From Streptococcus oralis (GTDB taxonomy: Bacteria > Bacillota > Bacilli > Lactobacillales > Streptococcaceae), in contig NZ_CP046523.1 of assembly GCF_021497885.1 (NCBI RefSeq), positions 1,655,501-1,719,500 on the forward strand: a stretch of 64,000 bases of DNA, given 5' to 3'. How positions within the stretch are numbered: position 1 is the stretch's first letter; each line of letters opens with the position of its first letter. Below the pieces are notes generated by a model that saw only the letters and a list, made by a program, of their open reading frames with translations, was not told where the DNA came from and ran no database searches. Positions 1-9,562 of the stretch are shown piece after piece. The position numbers and the translations under genes are program-made.

Positions 1-348
1 AATGACAGAGATGAGGATAGAGTTACGCGCCCCAAACCAAACCCCGTCAAACAAGGATTTACCATTGCTATCTGTACCAAACCAATGCTCAGCATTGGGC
101 TTGATAAAACGAGCAGAGAAGTCATTGACCTTACTTACATCGTTGAAGTCAAAATCTGAGAACATTGGGTAAATAAAGCTCATCAAGATAATGGCAACCA
201 AAATTCCTAGCATAAAGACTGTTGATTTTTTCTTTAGAAACTGTCTAAATACAGAACCCCAGTATGAATAGGCAGGAGCATCAATTGTTTCAGAGGCAAA
301 ATCGTCACGTTTTACGAACTGAAATTTTTCTTTTCCGATTGTTGACAT
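1..348 (-). CDS. amiD: AmiD, oligopeptide ABC transporter permease (partial, N-terminal 116 residues)
   Basis: The open frame runs off the left edge of the window, so only the N-terminal 116 residues are present. They begin [12 protein letters not shown] and include one membrane segment at about residues 38-60, followed by the start of the periplasm-side region. AmiD is the second permease subunit of the Ami oligopeptide importer (OppC family) and pairs with AmiC in the membrane. Its ATG overlaps the TAA of amiC by one base (TAATG), which is typical of translational coupling within the amiACDEF operon. The identity rests on position after amiC and on resemblance to remembered streptococcal AmiD. 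Confidence 0.93.
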   Translation of the reverse strand, partial: MSTIGKEKFQFVKRDDFASETIDAPAYSYWGSVFRQFLKKKSTVFMLGILVAIILMSFIYPMFSDFDFNDVSKVNDFSARFIKPNAEHWFGTDSNGKSLFDGVWFGARNSILISVI

Positions 349-1844
349 TATTTGCCTCCTTTCTCTGTCAATTTAATACGTGGGTCAAGCATGGTCATCC
401 AGATATCTCCTACAAAGAGTGAGAAGATAGAAATACATGTGAAGATGAAGACAAGACCAACTACCATTGAGTTGTTTGATGCCTTAACAGAGTCAATCAA
501 CATTTTACCCATACCTGGGAAGGCGAAGACTGTTTCTGTCAATGTTGCACCACCAATAACCCCGATTACGGCACCAGGAATACCTGAAACCAAAGGAACC
601 ATGGCATTTTTAAAGATGTGTTTATTTGAAATTTCTTTTTCAGACAGTCCTTTTGCACGAGCAAATCGAACGAAATCTTGAGATTGCAAGTCAATCATAT
701 AACGACGAATCCAGATAGCTGTACTTGGCGCACCCAATAGACCTAGAATGACTGCTGGCAAGACGTAGGAACGCCAATCTCCAGCCCCCAAGATAGGAAA
801 TGAGTCAGGCAGACCAATAGATGATCCAATCAAGCGCACGATGTAAACCAAAGCGATCGTTGGAAGGGCAAGCAAGAAGGTTAGAGCACCTGTCGAGAAG
901 CTATCAATCCAAGTATTCTTGTGGCGAGCCATAGCAGATCCAAGAGGAATGGCAATCGCATAAGAAATAACCAAACCGATCAAACCAGCAACAGCCGAGC
1001 TTGCAATCATTGATGGATATTGATAATTGCTTTCTGTAGCTGTATATGGATCGTCTTTACCATAGTTAGCTACCTCACGCGCATCTGCTTGACTTGGTGA
1101 CTTGTAGGTACGAGAGTAAATATCTACAGAGGAAGTCTTTTTACCCGTAGGGAATTGAACTTCTGATGTCTTGGTTTGTCCTTGCCCCTGCGTGATAACT
1201 TGAAGCACTGGTGTGTTTGCATAAGTTGGGTAAGAGTCTCCCAAGTTAATGTTCACAAAGTTTTGGTGTACAAATGGGAACTGATTGTTGAAATACAAAA
1301 GATATTTATGTTTTGTACCTGAACCAACCAATGACCAACCGATAGCAGGGTCATTTTCAAAACGAAGATAACGTTCCAAGTTTGGATTTTCAGGGTCTTG
1401 AATCTTGTTTGTATGATCAATGTCGAGCAAGTTCGAGTAGAATTTGAAAACACGTTCAAAAATTGGAATTTCACGCGTGGCATAGAATTGACCACTTTCT
1501 GAGAATACACCGAGTGTCCAACCATTACCTAGTTGGTTGATGTATTTTTCGTAGATTGCCTTATTTGTATCATTGGCATCTACTGTTACAGATGAGTCCA
1601 TTGTGCTCGCTTTTTCTTGCAACTCCTTGGTATCGTAGTACTCGATATAGCCCATCCGCTCATAAACGGTATTTTCATAGTTATCCCGTTTATCTGGCGT
1701 CGTTGCAATCTTGTTATAGTTGGTATCCTGCTTGAAAATCAGTTTTCGAGGAACCATCGTATAGATAATCGTGTAGGTCAAGGTTGTCACCAAGAAGATA
1801 GACACCAATGAACGCAATACACGCATAAAAATATATTTCTTCAT
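348..1844 (-). CDS. amiC: AmiC, oligopeptide ABC transporter permease
   Basis: This is a 498-residue OppB-type permease of the Ami system, which takes up oligopeptides bound by AmiA/AliA/AliB. There is a first membrane segment at about residues 10-30 and then a long extracytoplasmic insert up to about residue 270, characteristic of AmiC. Five more membrane segments follow, with the ABC-permease EAA-type loop near residues 385-425 ([13 protein letters not shown]). The start has a good ribosome site (AAAGGAAACGAT-ATG). It is second in the ami operon, 66 bp after amiA, and a hairpin in that gap probably reduces its expression relative to amiA. Confidence 0.96.
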   Translation of the reverse strand: MKKYIFMRVLRSLVSIFLVTTLTYTIIYTMVPRKLIFKQDTNYNKIATTPDKRDNYENTVYERMGYIEYYDTKELQEKASTMDSSVTVDANDTNKAIYEKYINQLGNGWTLGVFSESGQFYATREIPIFERVFKFYSNLLDIDHTNKIQDPENPNLERYLRFENDPAIGWSLVGSGTKHKYLLYFNNQFPFVHQNFVNINLGDSYPTYANTPVLQVITQGQGQTKTSEVQFPTGKKTSSVDIYSRTYKSPSQADAREVANYGKDDPYTATESNYQYPSMIASSAVAGLIGLVISYAIAIPLGSAMARHKNTWIDSFSTGALTFLLALPTIALVYIVRLIGSSIGLPDSFPILGAGDWRSYVLPAVILGLLGAPSTAIWIRRYMIDLQSQDFVRFARAKGLSEKEISNKHIFKNAMVPLVSGIPGAVIGVIGGATLTETVFAFPGMGKMLIDSVKASNNSMVVGLVFIFTCISIFSLFVGDIWMTMLDPRIKLTEKGGK

Positions 1845-1865
1845 ATCGTTTCCTTTTAAAATCCC

Positions 1866-1901
1866 AAAAGAACCTTCTCCTCATGGAGAGAAAGTTCTCT
1901 T
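1866..1901 (-). terminator. Intercistronic hairpin between amiA and amiC
   Basis: An imperfect GC-containing hairpin lies 10 bp after the amiA stop, and on the minus strand it is followed by TTTTGGGATTTT. It resembles a leaky intrinsic terminator. It would leave the binding protein AmiA more abundant than the permeases and ATPases, as is usual for binding-protein operons. This is inferred from the fold only. Confidence 0.6.
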
Positions 1902-1910
1902 GAGAGTTAT

Positions 1911-3890
1911 TTATTTAACGTGATTAGCCAATTCTTTTTGAACTTTTTCGTTTGATTCTTTTTTCTCTTTGAGCCATTTTTCACGAGCTTGTTCATAGTC
2001 AGCTTTTGTTACAACCTTATCTTGTAACTGAATATACTTGAAGTATACGTCTGAGCCCTTATCTCCAGATTGACTGTATGATGCTGTGAATGGCACAACA
2101 CGAGAAATGAATGGTGCAGCACCAGTTGATGACATAGCTGGCAAGATGAGTGAGCTATCTGTCAACCAAGCTTGAGCAGCCGCGTATTTTTCATAACGAA
2201 CATTCAAGTCGCTTGTTTCTTTAGCAGCTTCATCAACTAGCTTATCGTATTCTTTCAAACCAACTTGAGCTGCTGCAGCATTATCTGCACCTTCGTAACC
2301 CATGTATGTTTTTGTTTGTTCAGCATTCGTTGTTTTCAAGATATCAAGGTAAGTTGATGGATCTTCATAGTCTGGGTTCCATCCAACGCCACCTGAGAGA
2401 TCCCAGTCTTCTGCTGCTGCATTCGCCGCATAGTAGGTAATATTAGTAAACTCATCTTTAGAAACTTGTTGGATATCGATGACTACATTGCCTTCACCAA
2501 GCACTGTTTCAACGGATTGTTTGAAGGATTGGATACGTGCGATATAGTTTTTAGCAGTTTGGTCTACTGGGATATCCAAGTGGATAGGGAATTTCACACC
2601 TTCTGCTTCCAATGCTGTTTTGGCTTTGGCAAATTCGGCTTTGGCTTTATCGGCGTTGAAAAGTCCATCTTGACCATCTGCAAAGTTTACATTCTTCCAC
2701 TCATCACCGTAAGCAGCCATCTTTTCAGTTACCAAGTCACCGAAAGTTTTTTCACCAGCAGAGACGAAGTCAGGTTTTACAAAGAGGTTACGAACGGCAC
2801 GAGGAGCACCTTCTTTACCATTGATTTGTGCTGAGTAAGAAGTACGGTCAAAGGCAAAGTTCAAGGCCTGACGGAAGTCTTTGTTAAGAAGGGCCTTCTT
2901 AGTAGAAGTCTTCTCTTCATCAGTTGTCTTAGAAGTGTATTTGTAACCTTGACGGTCAATATTCACACCCAAACCACCAATACCAGGTCCTGATGGGGTG
3001 TAGAAGATATTTTCCTTGTAGGTTTCTTCTACTTTAGAGTAGTTTGAACTTGTTGGGTAAAGACGGGCATAGCTATAAGCTCCACTTGTAAAGTTACGTT
3101 CAATAGACTCTTGGTCTGAACCATCATAGTAAGCAAGTGTTACTTTATCAAGATGAACATTGTCTTTATCCCAGTATTGTTCATTTTTAGCGAACTCGAT
3201 AGAAGACTTAGCAGTCAAACCTTTCAGCAAGAATGGTCCATTGTAAAGCAATGATGTAGGGTCAGTCGCTTTAGCAAAGTCAGATCCTTTTGATTTTTCA
3301 AATTCTTCGTTCAATGGCCAGAAGATTGAATAAGCCATCTTAGAGTTCCAGTATGGTTCAGGTTTGTTCAAAGTATACTCAAGAGTATAATCATCAACTG
3401 CCTTTACACCTACTGAAGAAAAGTCTTTATTGTTTCCAGCTTTATAGTCAGCTAGACCTTTAACTGAATCTTCTGCTAGATAAAGTGCTTCAGACTTGTT
3501 ATCAGCTGCGTGTTTCAAGCCATTTACGAAGTCTTTCGCTGTCACTTCAGCATACTCTTCGCCATCTGATGTCATCCATTTGACACCTTTACGAATCTTG
3601 TAGGTATAAGTCAACCCATCTTTTGAGACTGACCAGTCTTCTGCAACTGCAGGAGTCAAATTCCCATATTTATCATTTGTAAAGAGACCATCGATACCAT
3701 TTGAAGTGGCAATTTTGGTACTTTGTTTCCCTGAAATGAGGTAATCCAATGTTTCTGGGTCAGCTGAATAAACATAACCATAGGATTTTGGAGCTGTTGA
3801 ATCAGATGATTTTGAAGAACCACAAGCAGCGAGAACGCCAGTTGCCAGCAAAGCAATCCCTGCTGTAACAAATACTCTACTTTTTTTCAT
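1911..3890 (-). CDS. amiA: AmiA, oligopeptide-binding lipoprotein
   Basis: This 659-residue family-5 solute-binding lipoprotein is the substrate receptor of the Ami importer. The signal peptide ends in a lipobox, LLATGVLAAC, so the mature protein is lipid-anchored through Cys at about residue 22. The rest is the SBP_bac_5 fold, with the typical motifs YDGSDQES and NKDFRQALNFAFDR. I chose the ATG at 3890, preceded by AAGAGGAGTTACATAC, rather than the in-frame codon 13 residues upstream, because only this one places the signal peptide at the N terminus and has a strong ribosome site. A second, clearly related but divergent lipoprotein is encoded at 27805-29766. Confidence 0.96.
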   Translation of the reverse strand: MKKSRVFVTAGIALLATGVLAACGSSKSSDSTAPKSYGYVYSADPETLDYLISGKQSTKIATSNGIDGLFTNDKYGNLTPAVAEDWSVSKDGLTYTYKIRKGVKWMTSDGEEYAEVTAKDFVNGLKHAADNKSEALYLAEDSVKGLADYKAGNNKDFSSVGVKAVDDYTLEYTLNKPEPYWNSKMAYSIFWPLNEEFEKSKGSDFAKATDPTSLLYNGPFLLKGLTAKSSIEFAKNEQYWDKDNVHLDKVTLAYYDGSDQESIERNFTSGAYSYARLYPTSSNYSKVEETYKENIFYTPSGPGIGGLGVNIDRQGYKYTSKTTDEEKTSTKKALLNKDFRQALNFAFDRTSYSAQINGKEGAPRAVRNLFVKPDFVSAGEKTFGDLVTEKMAAYGDEWKNVNFADGQDGLFNADKAKAEFAKAKTALEAEGVKFPIHLDIPVDQTAKNYIARIQSFKQSVETVLGEGNVVIDIQQVSKDEFTNITYYAANAAAEDWDLSGGVGWNPDYEDPSTYLDILKTTNAEQTKTYMGYEGADNAAAAQVGLKEYDKLVDEAAKETSDLNVRYEKYAAAQAWLTDSSLILPAMSSTGAAPFISRVVPFTASYSQSGDKGSDVYFKYIQLQDKVVTKADYEQAREKWLKEKKESNEKVQKELANHVK

Positions 3891-3928
3891 GTATGTAACT
3901 CCTCTTAAAAAATTTAGGCTTATTGCCA

Positions 3929-3957
3929 ATTATACCATAGATTTCTCAAAAAGTAAA
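3929..3957 (-). promoter_or_regulatory. amiA promoter
   Basis: Reading the minus strand, TTTACT (3952-3957) is separated by 17 bp from TATAAT (3929-3934), which lies about 40 nt upstream of the amiA start. Both hexamers are close to the sigma-A consensus. Confidence 0.75.
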
Positions 3958-4153
3958 CGAATTTTCAGAATATTTAGGCGTGTAACCACAAAAAACTTTC
4001 ATTTATCAAATTTTTCTATTCTTTGTTTGCTATCTATAGAATCAAAAGGGAAGTTAAGGCTCTATAAAGCCTGATTTTCAGATTTTCTCTCCCCATTTTT
4101 CCATCCAATCAGAAAGGGCAATCTTCTAAATTGGATTTTCGATTAAGAAACTA
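3958..4153. other. Intergenic DNA between ami promoter and tRNA-Cys promoter
   Basis: This AT-rich spacer lies between the divergently read ami operon and the tRNA-Cys gene. I see no open frame with a ribosome site, no convincing hairpin with a T tract and no repeat. It is also where gene order departs from the S. pneumoniae order I remember. Confidence 0.5.
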
Positions 4154-4182
4154 TTGACGTAGAATCATTTTCAAGGTATAAT
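4154..4182 (+). promoter_or_regulatory. tRNA-Cys promoter
   Basis: TTGACG (4154-4159), a 17-bp spacer and a perfect TATAAT (4177-4182) end 12 bp before the first base of the tRNA. This is a near-consensus sigma-A promoter, as expected for a stable RNA gene. Confidence 0.85.
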
Positions 4183-4194
4183 ATTAAACGTTGA

Positions 4195-4265
4195 GGCGGT
4201 ATAGCCAAGTGGTAAGGCACGGCTCTGCAAAAGCTTGATCGTCGGTTCAAATCCGTCTACCGCCT
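4195..4265 (+). tRNA. tRNA-Cys (anticodon GCA)
   Basis: A 71-nt cloverleaf: acceptor stem GGCGGTA pairs with TACCGCC plus a discriminator T. The D arm contains AGTGGTAAGGC, the anticodon loop reads CTGCAAA (GCA) and the T arm has GGTTCAAATCC. CCA is not encoded; the following bases are TTC. It has its own promoter and a downstream terminator, so it is a single-tRNA transcription unit. Confidence 0.95.
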
Positions 4266-4300
4266 TTCAATACCTGAAATAACAGGAATTAACCGAATGA

Positions 4301-4333
4301 AAAGCCCGTAAATCGGGCTTTTTTGTTTTTTTC
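4301..4333 (+). terminator. Intrinsic terminator of tRNA-Cys
   Basis: The 8-bp stem AAAGCCCG/CGGGCTTT with a short AT loop is followed by TTTTGTTTTTTTC. It lies 35 nt after the tRNA 3' end on the same strand. Confidence 0.88.
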
Positions 4334-4378
4334 TTCGGACAAATAAGGACAACTTTGAAAATCTTTTGGGACGAATAA

Positions 4379-4404
4379 AAAACAGTGACGAAAATCACTG
4401 TTTT
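4379..4404 (-). terminator. Terminator of the corC-type gene
   Basis: The perfect stem AAAACAGTGA/TCACTGTTTT has a six-base loop and begins inside the stop codon of the CBS-domain protein gene. On the minus strand it is followed by TTTTTTATTC. Confidence 0.85.
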
Positions 4405-5734
4405 ACTCGGTTTCTTCTTCGGGTTCTATTTCGGTGATTTGAACTTTTACCTTGGTAACACGTCCATTTTTCACCTTATCATTGGTCAAGATAACCTGCT
4501 TGTTTTGACTGACCAGTTCATAACTGATTTTTTCAGTTGTTGGGATCGTACCAACACCCGTCAAATAATAACCGGCGATAGTATCCACATCGTCGCTTTC
4601 TAGTTCAACGCCAAAATAGTCGTTGAAGTCATTAAGATTCATGGTTCCTTGTGCAATATAGGTATCCTCACCGATTTGATGGACTTCGATTTCTGCTCTG
4701 TCCGTTTCGTCATCAATTTCGCCGACGATTTCCTCCAGGAGGTCTTCCAGAGTTACCAAACCAGCCATACCACCGTATTCGTCTAGTAAGATAGCCATTT
4801 GATTTTGGGTATTTCGAAGCTCTTTAAGGAGATCATCCACAAAGATAGTTTCAGGCACAAATAGTGGCGTTTGGAGGATTCGTTTCCAGACAATATTTTC
4901 AAAACCATCCGCATAGGCAGCGTTTAGCAAGCGCTTGGTATGAATCAAACCGATGACATTGTCCTTATCCCCATCATAAACAGGAATACGTGAGAAATTT
5001 TGCTTCAAAATACTTTCGATAATCGCCTTACTGTCATCCTGAATATCTACCATAAAGGCGTCTGTACGAGGCACCATTAGCTCACGAGCCATTAGTTCAT
5101 CTAGAGAAAAGATCCCCTGTAGCATTTCAATCTCATCTGCATCCAGTGTTTCTTCACTATTGGTGAGCATGTACTCTATTTCATCACGTGTCATCTTTTC
5201 ATCAGCATCATCAAAGGTCATTGGGGTCACACGACTCAACAAATTAGTTGAAGCAGATAGTAGCCAGACAAAGGGACTTACAATCTTTCCAAGACCAATA
5301 ATAATTGGTGCTGTTCGAATCGCCAAAGCATCTTTCAGATTGAGGGCAATCCGCTTAGGATAGAGCTCACCAAAAACAATGGAGATATAGGTCAAGAATG
5401 CCAAAGAGAGGAAACTTGCAATGGCGTAAGCCGTCTCTCCGCTTCCCATCCAAGATGCGATCACTTGTCCAAGGGTATCCGCCAATTTGGCCCCTGACAA
5501 GATCGTGATTAAGGTGATACCGACTTGAATCGTTGATAAAAAGTGATTAGGGTTTTCAAGTACCTTTAACAAACGGATATAACGTTTATCTCCTTCTTCT
5601 GCTTTTTGCTCTACTCGGGCACGATTTAGTGACACCATAGCCATTTCTGTAGCTGAGAAAAAGGCATTTAAAAAGGTCAATACAACTAAAAGTACAAACT
5701 GTAGCAACAAATTCTGACTGCTCGGGTCTTCCAT
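4403..5734 (-). CDS. Hemolysin C/CorC-family membrane protein (DUF21-CBS-CBS-CorC_HlyC)
   Basis: This 443-residue membrane protein has an N-terminal DUF21 (CNNM) domain with about four hydrophobic segments (residues 8-165). Two CBS domains follow at about residues 205-330, with the typical MVPRTDAFMVD and RIPVYDGDKDNVIGLIHTK signatures. A C-terminal CorC_HlyC transporter-associated domain spans about 345-430. Family members are linked to Mg2+ or Na+ handling and ion homeostasis; the old hemolysin label is weakly founded. The start has AGGAG seven bases upstream. It has its own extended -10 promoter and terminator, so it appears monocistronic. The substrate is not shown by the sequence. Confidence 0.88.
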   Translation of the reverse strand: MEDPSSQNLLLQFVLLVVLTFLNAFFSATEMAMVSLNRARVEQKAEEGDKRYIRLLKVLENPNHFLSTIQVGITLITILSGAKLADTLGQVIASWMGSGETAYAIASFLSLAFLTYISIVFGELYPKRIALNLKDALAIRTAPIIIGLGKIVSPFVWLLSASTNLLSRVTPMTFDDADEKMTRDEIEYMLTNSEETLDADEIEMLQGIFSLDELMARELMVPRTDAFMVDIQDDSKAIIESILKQNFSRIPVYDGDKDNVIGLIHTKRLLNAAYADGFENIVWKRILQTPLFVPETIFVDDLLKELRNTQNQMAILLDEYGGMAGLVTLEDLLEEIVGEIDDETDRAEIEVHQIGEDTYIAQGTMNLNDFNDYFGVELESDDVDTIAGYYLTGVGTIPTTEKISYELVSQNKQVILTNDKVKNGRVTKVKVQITEIEPEEETE

Positions 5735-5766
5735 AGTCCTTCTCCTAAAATAGTATCTTGTGTTCC

Positions 5767-5775
5767 ATTATATCA
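5767..5775 (-). promoter_or_regulatory. Extended -10 promoter of the corC-type gene
   Basis: TGATATAAT on the minus strand is an extended -10 element about 32 nt upstream of the ATG at 5734. No good -35 hexamer is visible, which fits an extended -10 promoter. Confidence 0.65.
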
Positions 5776-5814
5776 CAAATTAGCGTAGGAATCACATTAT
5801 TTTCCAATTTATAC

Positions 5815-5866
5815 AATCGCTCCCTTATCGTATGATAAACAAAGGAGCGATTTTTGTTCTTTTGTA
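5815..5866 (+). terminator. Hairpin with T tract on the plus strand, downstream of endA
   Basis: Outer stem AATCGCTCC/GGAGCGATT (5815-5823 with 5844-5852) encloses an inner stem TTATC/GATAA. A T-rich tract (TTTTTGTTCTTTTG) follows on the plus strand only. endA, the neighbour, is on the minus strand, where the hairpin is followed by GTATAAATTGG, a poor U tract. It may still mark the 3' end of endA mRNA, but its orientation is wrong for a simple endA terminator. Confidence 0.5.
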
Positions 5867-5874
5867 GATTGTTT

Positions 5875-6699
5875 CTAGTTTGTCACTGTGACTTGACCTG
5901 TTCGGTAATCAAGCTGGATTCCCTTTTGAACATTGGGGATCAGGACATTGAATTCCAATTCACCATCCGAAGACTTGGCTTCGATTTGTGAAGCGGATGG
6001 AACTAGATCCTCATTTGTCGCATAGTGAAGCGTCACCCGATAACGGACTCTCTTATTCTGGTCCAAGGCTTTTCTGACCAAACTCTCATAGTAGTTCTGA
6101 CCTGTCGAATCCTCAGCCTGCGCTTGGTTTGCCCAAGCTGTCTGGACTGCAATGTTCTTGGGATTGCTGGTAGAGGCATCAAAACCATCCAAACCACCTA
6201 TCAAGGCATAGCCCAGCAGATGTCCTCTATCAACTGCATGTGTATAGGTTCCCTTTAGATTCTTGACCTGATGCCATCCTGGTGGCGTCCAAGAGGTGGA
6301 TCCATTTCCAGTCTCTTCACGATTCTTATACTGCCGAGTCGCTTTGGATAAGATAGCATTGGCAACAGTCGGGACGGTCTCTTTCCCGACTGGTTTTATT
6401 TTATTATCCGCATAGGGTTTGCTAGAAACCTTAGCATCTAGATTGGTTTTATTACCATTAACAATAAAGGCACCTGCCCCATTCCATTCTAGACCACCTT
6501 TTATTTGATTCTTGACCGACTCGGTTAAGACACTTTCAGCCAGCTCCTGACTAGGAGCTTCTGAAGCTTGTTTTTTCTGACTAACTTTGGTTTTAGGCGT
6601 GTTTGATGTCAACTGCATCTGCTTGATATAATAGCTTCCAGCAGCCAAGAGTAAGAATATAAGTAACCCTATCAGAGCCTGTCTCGTTTTTTTGTTCAT
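5875..6699 (-). CDS. endA: EndA, membrane-bound DNA-entry nuclease
   Basis: This 274-residue DNA/RNA non-specific endonuclease is anchored by an N-terminal uncleaved membrane segment (about residues 8-25), with the catalytic domain outside. In pneumococcus EndA degrades one strand of incoming DNA during transformation and also degrades neutrophil extracellular trap DNA. The beta-beta-alpha-metal DRGH motif is at residues 157-160 with His160 as general base. Asn182 and Asn191 occupy the positions expected for metal binding. Length equals the pneumococcal protein. It sits downstream of murA-epuA, the arrangement known in pneumococcus, and its start has AAGGAG six bases upstream. Confidence 0.96.
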   Translation of the reverse strand: MNKKTRQALIGLLIFLLLAAGSYYIKQMQLTSNTPKTKVSQKKQASEAPSQELAESVLTESVKNQIKGGLEWNGAGAFIVNGNKTNLDAKVSSKPYADNKIKPVGKETVPTVANAILSKATRQYKNREETGNGSTSWTPPGWHQVKNLKGTYTHAVDRGHLLGYALIGGLDGFDASTSNPKNIAVQTAWANQAQAEDSTGQNYYESLVRKALDQNKRVRYRVTLHYATNEDLVPSASQIEAKSSDGELEFNVLIPNVQKGIQLDYRTGQVTVTN

Positions 6700-6739
6700 T
6701 TTTCTCCTTATTTCTTTAGAAAAAGACTGGTCTCCCAGC

Positions 6740-6946
6740 CTAATTTCCTGTAAATTTGCTAATCAATTCTTGCCACTTCGCCGGAGACAAGATAGCCCAC
6801 GGATCCTGTCCCTTTCCTAAGATACCATAGCCAATCATCAAGCCGATTCCTAAAGCAACGAATCCCAGCAAGAGTACGATAAAAATCAACAGTAAGCGAC
6901 GGAGTACATAGCGTATTCTCTTATTTTTATTTCTATTCCTCTTCAT
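6740..6946 (-). CDS. epuA: EpuA-family small membrane protein
   Basis: This 68-residue protein has a strongly basic N terminus ([12 protein letters not shown]) followed by one membrane segment at about residues 17-45 and a short tail. It belongs to the EpuA family (PF11772), which databases often label a DNA-directed RNA polymerase beta subunit; I see nothing in this sequence to support a polymerase role. It overlaps the 3' end of murA by about 14 bp and precedes endA, as in the pneumococcal murA-epuA-endA cluster. I chose the second of two adjacent ATGs, six bases after a GAGG inside murA; the first ATG or a TTG at 6958 are alternatives. The function is unknown. Confidence 0.82.
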   Translation of the reverse strand: MKRNRNKNKRIRYVLRRLLLIFIVLLLGFVALGIGLMIGYGILGKGQDPWAILSPAKWQELISKFTGN

Positions 6947-8216
6947 CATCAACCTCAATCCGCTGAATCTTCGCTCCTAGATGAGCTAACTTCTCATGGA
7001 AGCGGTAGTAACCTCTATCAAGGTGGACTAATTTACCGACAACTGTCTCTCCTTGTGCTACCAAACCTGTCAGAATCAAGGCTGCGCTGGCACGAAGGTC
7101 CGTTGATAGAACTTCTGCCCCCTGTAAAGCCTGTCCTCCGACAATACGAGCTGTATCACGGATAATCTCCGAATGCAGGCCCATACGGCGCATTTCCTCT
7201 AAGTGTTGGAAGCGATTCTCAAACACCGTTTCCACCATGGTGGATTCCCCTTTTGCGACTGTCATCAGAGCTGTAAATTGCGCCTGCATATCTGTTGGGA
7301 AGCCTGGATGTGGTAAAGTTTTTACATGAACAGCCTTGAGGTTTTCAAGTTGAGAACGAACACGGATGCCTTCTGATTCCTCTGTCACTTCAACACCCAT
7401 TTCAAGTAGTTTTGAGATTAAGGGGCGATTATGTTCCCAGACTGCATCACGAACGAGGACATCTCCGCCAGTCATAGCTGCAGCCACCATAAAGGTTCCA
7501 GCTTCGATACGATCTTGTACCACATTATGAGTTGTTCCATGGAGTTCCTCAACACCAGTCACTGTGATTGTTTCTGTACCGGCTCCCTTGACCTTGGCTC
7601 CCATTTCATTAAGGAGAATAGCGAGGTCAACAATTTCTGGCTCACGCGCAGCATTTTCAATGACCGTCACACCATCAGCTAGAGTCGCTGCCATCATGAG
7701 GTTTTGTGTTGCGCCAACACTAGGAAAGTCCATGTAGATATGAGCTCCATGCAGGCGTTCTGCCTTGGCTTCGATGTAACCAGCTGTCTGGCTAATCTTT
7801 GCCCCCATAGCTTCCAAACCTTTGAGGTGGAGGTCGATCGGACGACTCCCAATAGTGCAACCACCTGGCATGGATACCTTGGCGTGGCCTACGCGAGCAA
7901 GGATTGGTCCTAAGACAACGATCGATGCCCGCATCTTGCTGACATACTTGTATGGAGCTTCCTCCGTGATATCACCAGTCGCATCGACCTCGACAACATG
8001 AACTTCCTCATCAAAATCAACCTTGGCGTTCAGACCACGAACCACTTGATTCATGGTGAAAACATCTGACAAGATTGGGACATTCTGCAAGACTGTCTTC
8101 CCCTTGCTTGCTAGAATAGTCGCTGCCAACAAGGGCAAGACTGCATTCTTTGCTCCCTCGATCGTCACACTCCCGACCAGACGATTATCTCCGCCTTGAA
8201 CCACAATTTTTTCCAT
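6933..8216 (-). CDS. murA: UDP-N-acetylglucosamine 1-carboxyvinyltransferase
   Basis: This 427-residue cytosolic enzyme transfers enolpyruvate from PEP to UDP-GlcNAc, the first committed step of peptidoglycan synthesis and the target of fosfomycin. Visible hallmarks are the N-terminal KNAV motif with Lys23 and the catalytic Cys120 in [11 protein letters not shown] (Cys115 in E. coli numbering), so fosfomycin sensitivity is not lost through Cys-to-Asp change. Full length. The start has AAAGGA eight bases upstream. Low-GC Gram-positives usually carry two murA paralogues; I cannot tell which one this is beyond its linkage to epuA and endA. Confidence 0.96.
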   Translation of the reverse strand: MEKIVVQGGDNRLVGSVTIEGAKNAVLPLLAATILASKGKTVLQNVPILSDVFTMNQVVRGLNAKVDFDEEVHVVEVDATGDITEEAPYKYVSKMRASIVVLGPILARVGHAKVSMPGGCTIGSRPIDLHLKGLEAMGAKISQTAGYIEAKAERLHGAHIYMDFPSVGATQNLMMAATLADGVTVIENAAREPEIVDLAILLNEMGAKVKGAGTETITVTGVEELHGTTHNVVQDRIEAGTFMVAAAMTGGDVLVRDAVWEHNRPLISKLLEMGVEVTEESEGIRVRSQLENLKAVHVKTLPHPGFPTDMQAQFTALMTVAKGESTMVETVFENRFQHLEEMRRMGLHSEIIRDTARIVGGQALQGAEVLSTDLRASAALILTGLVAQGETVVGKLVHLDRGYYRFHEKLAHLGAKIQRIEVDDEEE

Positions 8217-8238
8217 AGTTTTTCCTTTACTTTTGATT

Positions 8239-8469
8239 TTATAACAGTCCTCTAAGTGCTTCTTGCCACAGTTGGTACAAACTGATAAAGAATGAACTCA
8301 AGATGTAGCCCATTACAATACTAAAGAAGCCTACCAACAAACGAACTTTTTTTGTGTTAGTAGCGGTCACTTTTAAAACCTTTTCCCATCTCACAAGGTC
8401 CTTCAAAAGGTAAAAACTCAAATAAATAAAGAGTATATGACTACTTAGAGTGAATAATAATTGAACCAT
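8239..8469 (-). CDS. DUF1146-family (YwzB-like) small membrane protein
   Basis: This 76-residue protein has two predicted membrane segments (about residues 3-22 and 43-65) separated by a basic linker. It matches the DUF1146/YwzB family usually found just upstream of murA, as here with a 22-bp gap. The function is unknown; its linkage suggests an envelope role. No Shine-Dalgarno precedes the ATG. Instead a perfect extended -10 element ends exactly six bases upstream, so the transcript is predicted to start at the A of the ATG. See the promoter entry. Confidence 0.85.
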   Translation of the reverse strand: MVQLLFTLSSHILFIYLSFYLLKDLVRWEKVLKVTATNTKKVRLLVGFFSIVMGYILSSFFISLYQLWQEALRGLL

Positions 8470-8475
8470 TTGACT

Positions 8476-8484
8476 ATTATACCA
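8476..8484 (-). promoter_or_regulatory. Extended -10 promoter predicting a leaderless DUF1146 mRNA
   Basis: TGGTATAAT on the minus strand ends six bases before the ATG at 8469. With the usual -12/-7 placement, +1 falls on the A of that ATG. There is no -35 of note and no ribosome site in between. Confidence 0.6.
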
Positions 8485-8524
8485 TCTTCTCTGCTTGCGC
8501 GCTAGTTTTCGATTTTTCTACGAA

Positions 8525-9562
8525 TTAGGGATTCTTTTTGAGGTAATCAATCGCATCTTGTAAGGTTTTTACGGGAACGATTTTCATCTCTGTCTTGATG
8601 GTTTTAGCAGCTTCTAAGGCTGTTTCATAGTTGCTTTTCGCATTGGGATCTGCTTTTTTCGCTTCCTCGGTGACTGGATTGTCAGGAGCAAAAAAGATGT
8701 TGGCTCCCTGACGAGAGGCTGCAACTACTTTTTTGTCAATTCCACCAATATCGCCAACATTTCCATCGCGATCAATAGTTCCCGTTCCCGCAACGATGCG
8801 GCCATTACGAAGTCCTGGATCTGCTATCTGGGTGTAAATAGCTAGGCTAAACATGAGACCTGCACTTGGACCCCCGATACCAGCTGTTGAAAAGCGAATT
8901 GGAACATCACTGGTCACTTCCGTACGGTCAATTAAACCAATCCCAATCCCGTTTTTCCCGTTTTCAAGAGTGATAATTTTACCTTCAGCAGTCTTGACTC
9001 TTCCGTCTTCTTCGTAGGTTACCTTGACTGGATCCCCTAGTTTTTGAGAGTTGACATAATCAATCAGGTCTTTTGAACTGTCAAATGTTTTGTCATTAAC
9101 AGCCGTCACTGTATCCGCAATGTTCAGAATGCCCTTAAAAGTTGAATTTTCTGTCACGGTCAAGACATAGACTCCCAGGTACTTGAGTTCTATATCCTTG
9201 CCAGCCGTCTTCAAGCCTTGATACTTGGCCATGTTTTGAGAAGTTTGCATGTAGAACTGATTGATCCGCATAAACTCTGCATCAGTAGAGCCACCCGTAG
9301 TCTCCTGAGCGCTTCTAATATCCGTGAAAGGTGTTAACCAAGCATAGACAAGATGCGACAGGGTTGCATGTCGAATCCCAACTGTCACAAACTGGTAAGC
9401 TCCTGCTTCTGTGTCTTCTGTTTCATTGACTTTTAAAACTTGACGAATATCTTCCGCTCCACCTGGAACTTCTATGTAGTATGGTAAAGGTACTACAAAG
9501 GCTAAAAAAGTCAATACTAGTGCTAGGATGACATATAAGGGCCATCTAGTTTTTTTCTTCAT
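8525..9562 (-). CDS. SepM-like PDZ/Lon-type serine protease
   Basis: This 345-residue membrane-anchored protease has an N-terminal membrane segment (about residues 8-27), a PDZ domain near 125-215 and a Lon-type catalytic domain. The nucleophile is Ser233 in [13 protein letters not shown] and the general base is Lys277 or Lys278 in GGIDKKV. The S. mutans relative SepM trims the competence/bacteriocin pheromone CSP outside the cell; the substrate here is unknown and the SepM function is inferred from the family. It overlaps the 3' end of coaD by 17 bp, and its start has GGAGG. Confidence 0.88.
   Translation of the reverse strand: MKKKTRWPLYVILALVLTFLAFVVPLPYYIEVPGGAEDIRQVLKVNETEDTEAGAYQFVTVGIRHATLSHLVYAWLTPFTDIRSAQETTGGSTDAEFMRINQFYMQTSQNMAKYQGLKTAGKDIELKYLGVYVLTVTENSTFKGILNIADTVTAVNDKTFDSSKDLIDYVNSQKLGDPVKVTYEEDGRVKTAEGKIITLENGKNGIGIGLIDRTEVTSDVPIRFSTAGIGGPSAGLMFSLAIYTQIADPGLRNGRIVAGTGTIDRDGNVGDIGGIDKKVVAASRQGANIFFAPDNPVTEEAKKADPNAKSNYETALEAAKTIKTEMKIVPVKTLQDAIDYLKKNP

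Noticed and set aside
6933-8216. Fosfomycin-resistant MurA variant
   Set aside because: The catalytic Cys is retained (Cys120 here).
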